DNA from: Atopostipes sp964624875
GTDB taxonomy: Bacteria; Bacillota; Bacilli; Lactobacillales; Carnobacteriaceae_A
Reading direction: 5' to 3'
NCBI GenBank assembly: GCA_964624875.1
Contig: CAZUZA010000045.1
Coordinates: forward strand, 1 to 10,873
DNA length: 10,873 bases
Numbering within the stretch: the stretch's first letter is position 1; every line of letters starts with the position of its first letter. The notes below the pieces were generated by a model. The model searched no databases and had not been told where the DNA came from. It saw only the letters and a program-made list of their open reading frames with translations. Below, one piece after another: positions 7,121-10,873 of this stretch. The position numbers and the translations under genes are program-made.

Positions 7121-7149
7121 TTGCAATTTCACTTTGAACAAGCGACAAT
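7121..7149 (+). promoter_or_regulatory. Possible promoter of the glyoxalase gene
   Basis: Plus strand TTGCAA (7121-7126), 17 bases, then GACAAT (7144-7149), 31 bases before the start codon. The -10 is only a four-of-six match. The region 7009-7180 shows no other convincing site. Confidence 0.35.
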
Positions 7150-7180
7150 TAATGCATCACATATTAAAGGAGAATTTTAT

Positions 7181-7552
7181 ATGAAAAGTCTACATACTTG
7201 TGTTCGTGTTCAAGATTTAGAAAAATCAGTGGCGTTCTACAATGATGCATTTGGTTATGAAGAAACAAATCGTCTGGACTATCCTGAGGCAGAGTTCACA
7301 CTTGTTTATATGGCACTACCTGGTGAAAAATATGAATTAGAATTAACGTATAACTACGATCATGAAGCATATGACTTAGGAAATGGTTATGGTCACATTG
7401 CTTTAGGTACGGATGACTTAAAAGCTAAGCATAAAGAGTTATCAAGCAAAGGATATGAAGTAACTGACTTAAAAGGATTATCTGACGGTGCTGCAAACTA
7501 CTTCTTTGCGATTGATCCAGATGGTTACAAAATCGAAGTTATCCAACTATAG
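7181..7552 (+). CDS. gloA: Lactoylglutathione lyase-type glyoxalase I (VOC family)
   Basis: A 123-residue cytosolic protein of two beta-alpha-beta-beta-beta modules. Glyoxalase I converts the hemithioacetal of methylglyoxal and a thiol into a D-lactoyl thioester, detoxifying a by-product of sugar metabolism. The metal ligands of the E. coli-type enzyme have counterparts: His5 (LHTCVRV), Glu54 (ELELTYNY), His72 (GYGHIAL) and Glu119 (GYKIEVIQL). The ELTYNY motif is typical. The start is ATG 7181, with AAAGGAG (7166-7172) eight bases upstream; the open frame continues 32 codons further upstream, but that part has no ribosome site and reads like non-coding sequence. It stands alone between a tRNA gene and the converging nrdDG operon. 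The thiol cofactor (glutathione or bacillithiol) cannot be decided from sequence. Confidence 0.92.
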   Translation: MKSLHTCVRVQDLEKSVAFYNDAFGYEETNRLDYPEAEFTLVYMALPGEKYELELTYNYDHEAYDLGNGYGHIALGTDDLKAKHKELSSKGYEVTDLKGLSDGAANYFFAIDPDGYKIEVIQL

Positions 7553-7618
7553 AAAGACTTTATTTTAAAAGATAAAAATTAGAAGCTTGTTGAAGGGATC
7601 ATATTAATCACTTCTAAC

Positions 7619-7663
7619 AAAAAACCATCAATACAATTTTCGAAATTGTGTTGATGGTTTTTT
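7619..7663. terminator. Bidirectional terminator between gloA and nrdG
   Basis: Two 21-base arms (7619-7639 and 7643-7663) pair along their whole length around a TCG loop, with one T-G opposition. Both ends are A/T runs (AAAAAA and TTTTTT), so either strand gives a stem followed by U residues. It lies 66 bases past the gloA stop and six bases past the nrdG stop, serving both converging genes. Confidence 0.93.
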
Positions 7664-7669
7664 TATCTT

Positions 7670-8230
7670 TTACTTATAATTACCGTCATTCCACAAAATA
7701 GCTTTTTTCTCTGCGAGAGATTTTTTAACGTCAATAATCCGTTGATTAGAACTTCCTCTAAAATCTAAATCATAACTAAATTGTTCTAAGATAAAGCGTC
7801 CATCTACTAGTACATCAATAAGATTTAATAATTCAATCTTATCTTCACTTCCACGCATAATTTCTTCCCAAGTATAACCTGTCCATGACCAGATATCCTT
7901 TTTATTACCAAATGCTTTACGAATACGTTCGCAAATTGATATTGTGACTTCAGTATTTAAGAAGGGTTCTCCACCAAGCAAGGTTAGTCCTTGACAATAT
8001 TCAACACTCATATCTTCAATAATTTTCTCTTCTAATTCTTTTGTATATGGCTTACCATATTTAAAATTTTGAGCGGCTTTATTGTAACAACCTTTACATG
8101 CAAATGGGCATCCGCTGACATAGAGGCTACAACGTACGCCTTCGCCATCGACGAAGTTATACGGTTTATAATCTGCGATATAGTTTTGGCTAAAATCTTT
8201 AGCTTCCCACTTGACCGGATCAAAGGACAT
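7670..8230 (-). CDS. nrdG: Anaerobic ribonucleotide reductase activating protein (radical SAM)
   Basis: A 186-residue radical-SAM enzyme that uses a 4Fe-4S cluster and S-adenosylmethionine to place the glycyl radical on NrdD under anaerobic conditions. The cluster motif is CPFACKGC (Cys41, Cys45, Cys48) followed by YN. The SAM-binding GGEP-type motif LLGGEPF is at about 84-90. The length fits Gram-positive NrdG. The ATG is preceded by AGGAG (8240-8244) inside the last codons of nrdD. The nrdD stop and this start are separated by one base (TAAAATG), so the two are translationally coupled. Confidence 0.97.
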   Translation of the reverse strand: MSFDPVKWEAKDFSQNYIADYKPYNFVDGEGVRCSLYVSGCPFACKGCYNKAAQNFKYGKPYTKELEEKIIEDMSVEYCQGLTLLGGEPFLNTEVTISICERIRKAFGNKKDIWSWTGYTWEEIMRGSEDKIELLNLIDVLVDGRFILEQFSYDLDFRGSSNQRIIDVKKSLAEKKAILWNDGNYK

Positions 8231-8231
8231 T

Positions 8232-10409
8232 TTATTCTGCTCCTTTCAAATGTTTCACTCGTGCTTTAATTTCTTTGTGGCGCCCTTCTGCCATCGGACG
8301 TTTCTGTGGATTTCCAAGATAACCACAAGTACGTTTCACCACATCACACGTTTCAGGATTGGTGTTCCCACATTGAGGACATTTAAAGCCTTCAGCAGTT
8401 GGTAAAAACTCACCTTCAAAATCACAGTCAAAACAATAATCAATAGGTGTATTTGTTCCGAGATAGCCAATTTTATCATAAGCATAATCCCACACAGCTT
8501 CCAAAGCTTTAGGATTGCTACTTAATTTTGGATACTCACAATAATGAATGAAGCCACCACTTGTTAAAGGCGCATAATCTTTTTCAAAATCTAATTTTTC
8601 AAAAGGCGTCGGATTTTTTCGCACATCATAATGGAAACTATTTGTATAGTATCCTTTATCCGTAATATCTTGTACAAGTCCGAATCTTTCTGTATCCAGC
8701 TTACAAAAGCGATCCGTTAAGCTTTCACTAGGTGTTGAATAGACACTGAAATGTAAATCATAATCCTCACTCCATGCATCGGCATTTTCTTTCAATAAAG
8801 AAAGAATGTCGATTGTAAAATCTTTTGCCTCTTTATTTTTTTCCCATTCTGGTCCATAAAATACAGTCGCTACTTCATATAAACCAATGTATCCTAATGA
8901 CACTGTAGCACGCCGATTTAAAAATAACTTTGAAACATCCTCTTCAGGTTTTAGCCTTTCTCCAAAGGCACCGAACTGATATAAAATAGGCGCATTTTCA
9001 GGCACAGCTTCCATCACTCGACGCGCTTTAAAAAGTAAACCATCCTTTAATGTCAGTAATCTTTCATTTAATAATTCAAAAAAATGACCTTTATCTCCTC
9101 TAGCTTCTAAGGCAATTCTAGGTATATTTAGTGTCACAACTCCTAAATTCATTCGTCCAGCCGTAACATCTTCTCCAGTTCCATCTTTCCAACCTTGTAA
9201 GAATGAGCGACAACCCATTGGTGCTTTGAAGCTTCCAGTGAGTTCGACAATTTTTTCATAGTTGACAATATCTGGATACATTCTTTTAATTGAACACTCT
9301 AGTGCTAATTGTTTAATATCATAATTTGGATCTGTAGGTTTTAAATTTAAACCATCTTTTAAAGTGAATATTAACTTTGGAAAAATAGCTGTTCTTTTTT
9401 CTTTTCCTAAACCTTCAAGACGGATCTTGAAAATTGCTTTTTGAATCTCTCGTTCTATCCAATTTGTGCCTAAGCCAAAGCCAATCGTCGTAAAAGGCGT
9501 TTGTCCTTGCGAAGTATAAAGTGTATTGATTTCATACTCTAAACTTTGCATGGCATCATGGATGTCTTTTTTAGTGTTTTCATGCGCAAATGCTTTTTCT
9601 TTTTCTTCATCATCTAACCATTTTTTGGCTGTTTTTAAATGTTTTTCATAATTAATTTCTGCATATGGCGCTAATACTTCATCAATCCGATCAAAACTAC
9701 ATCCTCCATATTGAGATGATGCAACGTTCGCAATGATTTGTGCAGTCTGTGCAGCAGCTGTTTGAATAGAACGTGGTGATTCTACTTCAGCATTTCCAAT
9801 TTGAAAACCTTCTTCAAACATAGACTTAAAATCAATTAAACAACAATTACTTAGAGGCGAATAAGGCGTATAATCTAAATCATGGTAGTGAATTTCTCCT
9901 TTTTCATGCGCATTTGCAACATGTGATGGGAGTAATTTTAAACCAATCGCTTTTCCAACAATACCTGCTGTTAAATCTCTTTGAGTATTGAATACTTTAC
10001 TATCTTTATTTGCATTTTCATTAATAATGGCTTTGTCTTGCTGTAATAACTGTTGAATCATCACATTGACATCACGACGATCTTTTCGACCTTGTGCCTT
10101 TTCTTCGTGACGGTGAATATAAGCTTTCAGAAGTGCTACATCTTTCGTTTCCTTTAATACGTCCATTACACACTCATCAATCCTTGTAGTCGTTAAATTG
10201 TTCAACTCATCCCTATTTAAATGAGTTGTTTTTTCTTCAACTTTTTTGGCAATCTTCCTTACATCTTCCAATGAATAGTGTTGCTCCAATTGCTGTGCTG
10301 CTTGAAATAAAGCTTGTGCAATTTTTAAAACGTCAAAATTTTGTTTGCGCCCATCTCGTTTCTGAATATACTTTACGGATGATGTTGTTTCTATTTTTTG
10401 AACTTGCAT
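8232..10409 (-). CDS. nrdD: Anaerobic (class III) ribonucleoside-triphosphate reductase
   Basis: A 725-residue oxygen-sensitive glycyl-radical enzyme that reduces ribonucleoside triphosphates to dNTPs. Residues about 10-100 form an ATP-cone allosteric domain (KRDGRKQNFDVLKI). The catalytic barrel follows, with conserved cysteines at SNCCLID (189-190) and PMGCRSF (Cys400), the likely radical-transfer and reducing positions by family comparison. The C-terminus has the zinc site Cys659/Cys662 and Cys677/Cys680, then the glycyl-radical loop RTCGYLG with Gly696. All expected residues are present and length is normal. The start is ATG 10409, with AAGGAGGA (10417-10424) seven bases before it. A longer open frame upstream runs into the leader terminator and lacks a ribosome site. 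It is co-transcribed with nrdG and controlled by the leader at 10410-10790. Confidence 0.97.
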   Translation of the reverse strand: MQVQKIETTSSVKYIQKRDGRKQNFDVLKIAQALFQAAQQLEQHYSLEDVRKIAKKVEEKTTHLNRDELNNLTTTRIDECVMDVLKETKDVALLKAYIHRHEEKAQGRKDRRDVNVMIQQLLQQDKAIINENANKDSKVFNTQRDLTAGIVGKAIGLKLLPSHVANAHEKGEIHYHDLDYTPYSPLSNCCLIDFKSMFEEGFQIGNAEVESPRSIQTAAAQTAQIIANVASSQYGGCSFDRIDEVLAPYAEINYEKHLKTAKKWLDDEEKEKAFAHENTKKDIHDAMQSLEYEINTLYTSQGQTPFTTIGFGLGTNWIEREIQKAIFKIRLEGLGKEKRTAIFPKLIFTLKDGLNLKPTDPNYDIKQLALECSIKRMYPDIVNYEKIVELTGSFKAPMGCRSFLQGWKDGTGEDVTAGRMNLGVVTLNIPRIALEARGDKGHFFELLNERLLTLKDGLLFKARRVMEAVPENAPILYQFGAFGERLKPEEDVSKLFLNRRATVSLGYIGLYEVATVFYGPEWEKNKEAKDFTIDILSLLKENADAWSEDYDLHFSVYSTPSESLTDRFCKLDTERFGLVQDITDKGYYTNSFHYDVRKNPTPFEKLDFEKDYAPLTSGGFIHYCEYPKLSSNPKALEAVWDYAYDKIGYLGTNTPIDYCFDCDFEGEFLPTAEGFKCPQCGNTNPETCDVVKRTCGYLGNPQKRPMAEGRHKEIKARVKHLKGAE

Positions 10410-10416
10410 TTTAAAA

Positions 10417-10424
10417 TCCTCCTT
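10417..10424 (-). promoter_or_regulatory. Ribosome binding site of nrdD
   Basis: AAGGAGGA, seven bases before ATG 10409. It fixes the start against the in-frame ATG codons upstream (10490 and others), which lie in or next to the second leader terminator. Confidence 0.85.
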
Positions 10425-10462
10425 AGTTATTGAATATAATATTTTTTTCACAAAGATAAATA

Positions 10463-10492
10463 AAAAAAAGACTTTGATGCTAACCATCAAAG
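10463..10492 (-). terminator. Second intrinsic terminator in the nrdD leader
   Basis: On the minus strand, CUUUGAUG (10485-10492) pairs perfectly with CAUCAAAG (10472-10479) over a five-base loop, then UCUUUUUUUU. It lies only 53 bases before the nrdD start codon and must be overcome for expression, so it is either regulated or leaky. Confidence 0.85.
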
Positions 10493-10572
10493 GACTAAGT
10501 CAACGCAATATTCATTTTGAAGTCTCTTATATTTAGTAATTATTGAAATCACTAAAAAGAACCCATAAAACG

Positions 10573-10605
10573 AAAAAAATCCTAAAGGCACACGACACTT
10601 AGGAT
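10573..10605 (-). terminator. First intrinsic terminator: riboswitch expression platform
   Basis: On the minus strand, AUCCUAA (10599-10605) pairs with UUAGGAU (10579-10585), followed directly by a run of six U. It lies about 40 bases after the cobalamin aptamer, the normal place for the expression platform. A separate hairpin (CUACUU/AAGUAG, 10615-10633) lies between aptamer and terminator. Confidence 0.85.
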
Positions 10606-10646
10606 AATTGTTTGCTACTTTGCCTCGAAGTAGTTTCACCAAAGAT

Positions 10647-10747
10647 AATAATAAAAAGATCTGACTTGAACAAAGTTCTCACAGTGGCGGGACCGTTTCG
10701 GATTTACACCGAATTCCATTTATTAATATCTATATGTACTTATTATT
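10647..10747 (-). promoter_or_regulatory. Cobalamin (B12) riboswitch aptamer upstream of nrdDG
   Basis: The minus strand carries the conserved core in order. It has AAUGGAA, a UUCGG/CCGAA hairpin containing GGUGUAAAUCC (about 10698-10715), GGUCCC, and the B12 box CCCGCCACUGU (10681-10691). A small GAAC/GUUC hairpin and AAGUCAGAU (10659-10667) follow. An A/U-rich closing helix can form between 10740-10747 and 10647-10654. This is the standard cobalamin aptamer; a purely class-specific ligand (adenosyl versus methyl) is not decidable. Bound cobalamin should favour termination at 10573-10605 and so reduce nrdDG. Confidence 0.9.
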
Positions 10748-10759
10748 TTATATAATTAA

Positions 10760-10788
10760 AGATTAACATACTACATATTGTGTTTCAA
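10760..10788 (-). promoter_or_regulatory. Putative promoter of nrdDG
   Basis: On the minus strand there is a -35 TTGAAA (10783-10788), a 17-base spacer ending in TGT and a -10 TAATCT (10760-10765, extended form, weak match). Transcription would begin near 10752, just before the riboswitch closing helix. Confidence 0.55.
10768..10783 (-). promoter_or_regulatory. NrdR box in the nrdDG promoter
   Basis: The minus strand reads ACACAATATGTAGTAT, agreeing with the NrdR consensus acaCwAtATaTwGtgt at 14 of 16 positions. It fills the spacer between -35 and -10. NrdR represses ribonucleotide reductase genes when dATP/ATP levels are sufficient. Boxes usually come in pairs; a much weaker match (9 of 16) lies one standard spacing downstream at 10736-10751. 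Confidence 0.7.
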
Positions 10789-10827
10789 CTCTAAGCTGAA
10801 CTTATTAAAATCTTTATTTTTAAATCT

Positions 10828-10862
10828 AAAAAAAGCCAAACTGTATCAAGATTAGCTTTTTT
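10828..10862 (-). terminator. Intrinsic terminator of a gene beyond the right edge
   Basis: On the minus strand, AAAAAGCUAA pairs with UUGGCUUUUU (one G-U) around a loop of about 12 bases, ending in a U run. On the plus strand the same stem has a C-A mismatch, so minus is the better direction. No gene is visible in 10789-10873. Confidence 0.6.
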
Positions 10863-10873
10863 AATTTATTCGG

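Noticed and set aside
7085..7180. Upstream extension of the glyoxalase frame by 32 codons
   Set aside because: No ribosome site precedes that ATG; the strong AAAGGAG just before 7181 and the conserved N-terminus with metal-binding His5 fix the later start.
8032..8223. Frame overlapping nrdG on the same strand, and plus-strand frames at 8069-8405
   Set aside because: They are shifted-frame or antisense shadows of nrdG and nrdD, with no ribosome sites and no recognisable domains.
10436..10450. Possible -10 (TATTAT/TATATT) after the second leader terminator that could drive nrdD independently
   Set aside because: No acceptable -35 is found at the required distance, and such hexamers are common in this AT-rich leader.
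10443..10455. Rex-like half-site TTGTGAA on the minus strand near the nrdD start
   Set aside because: Only one half of the inverted repeat is present; the expected TTCACAA partner is missing.
10472..10492. FNR-like palindrome TTGAT-N7-ATCAA before nrdD
   Set aside because: The FNR consensus has four bases between the half-sites, not seven, and the T-run that follows explains the palindrome as a terminator.

Overview
The window is low-GC DNA with purine-rich Shine-Dalgarno sites, catabolite-responsive (cre) motifs, a T-box leader and intrinsic terminators. This points to a Bacillota, most likely a member of the Bacilli. The sugar locus has the same gene order as B. subtilis yvdF-mdxE-mdxF-mdxG-yvdJ and the Listeria maltodextrin locus. 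No species can be named from the sequence alone. One run of exactly 100 N (4929-5028) shows that this is a scaffolded draft assembly.

Layout. 1-190 (minus): promoter and Stem I region of a T-box leader whose target gene lies beyond the left edge. 212-6667 (minus): a maltodextrin utilisation cluster. In transcription order it holds a GH13_20 neopullulanase/cyclomaltodextrinase (interrupted by the gap), a lipoprotein maltodextrin-binding protein, two permeases (MalF and MalG types) and a DUF1189 membrane protein, closed by a terminator. Two promoters, before the amylase and before malE, carry the same LacI-type operator (16 of 20 positions identical) and cre-like sites. A strong hairpin-terminator sits between malE and malF. 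6784-7008 (minus): tRNA-Leu(GAG) with its own promoter and terminator. 7181-7552 (plus): glyoxalase I. 7619-7663: a 21-bp bidirectional terminator shared by the converging glyoxalase and nrdG genes. 7670-10409 (minus): nrdD-nrdG, the anaerobic class III ribonucleotide reductase and its activase, translationally coupled. 10410-10790 (minus): a leader of about 345 nt for nrdDG. It has an NrdR box inside the promoter spacer, a cobalamin riboswitch aptamer at the 5' end, and two successive intrinsic terminators. 10828-10862: terminator of a gene beyond the right edge.

How it works together. The binding protein captures maltodextrins and the MalF/MalG channel imports them. The energising ATPase is not encoded here and is presumably a shared MsmX/MalK-type protein. 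The intracellular amylase then cuts the oligosaccharides. Expression should respond to maltodextrin (LacI-type regulator) and to glucose (CcpA). The nrdDG genes should be shut down by NrdR when dNTPs are ample and by cobalamin when B12 is available. The latter makes sense only if the genome also carries a B12-dependent (class II) reductase.

No wholly new system is evident. The most notable parts are regulatory: the layered nrdDG leader, the switch-like malE-malF intergenic RNA, and the truncated T-box.
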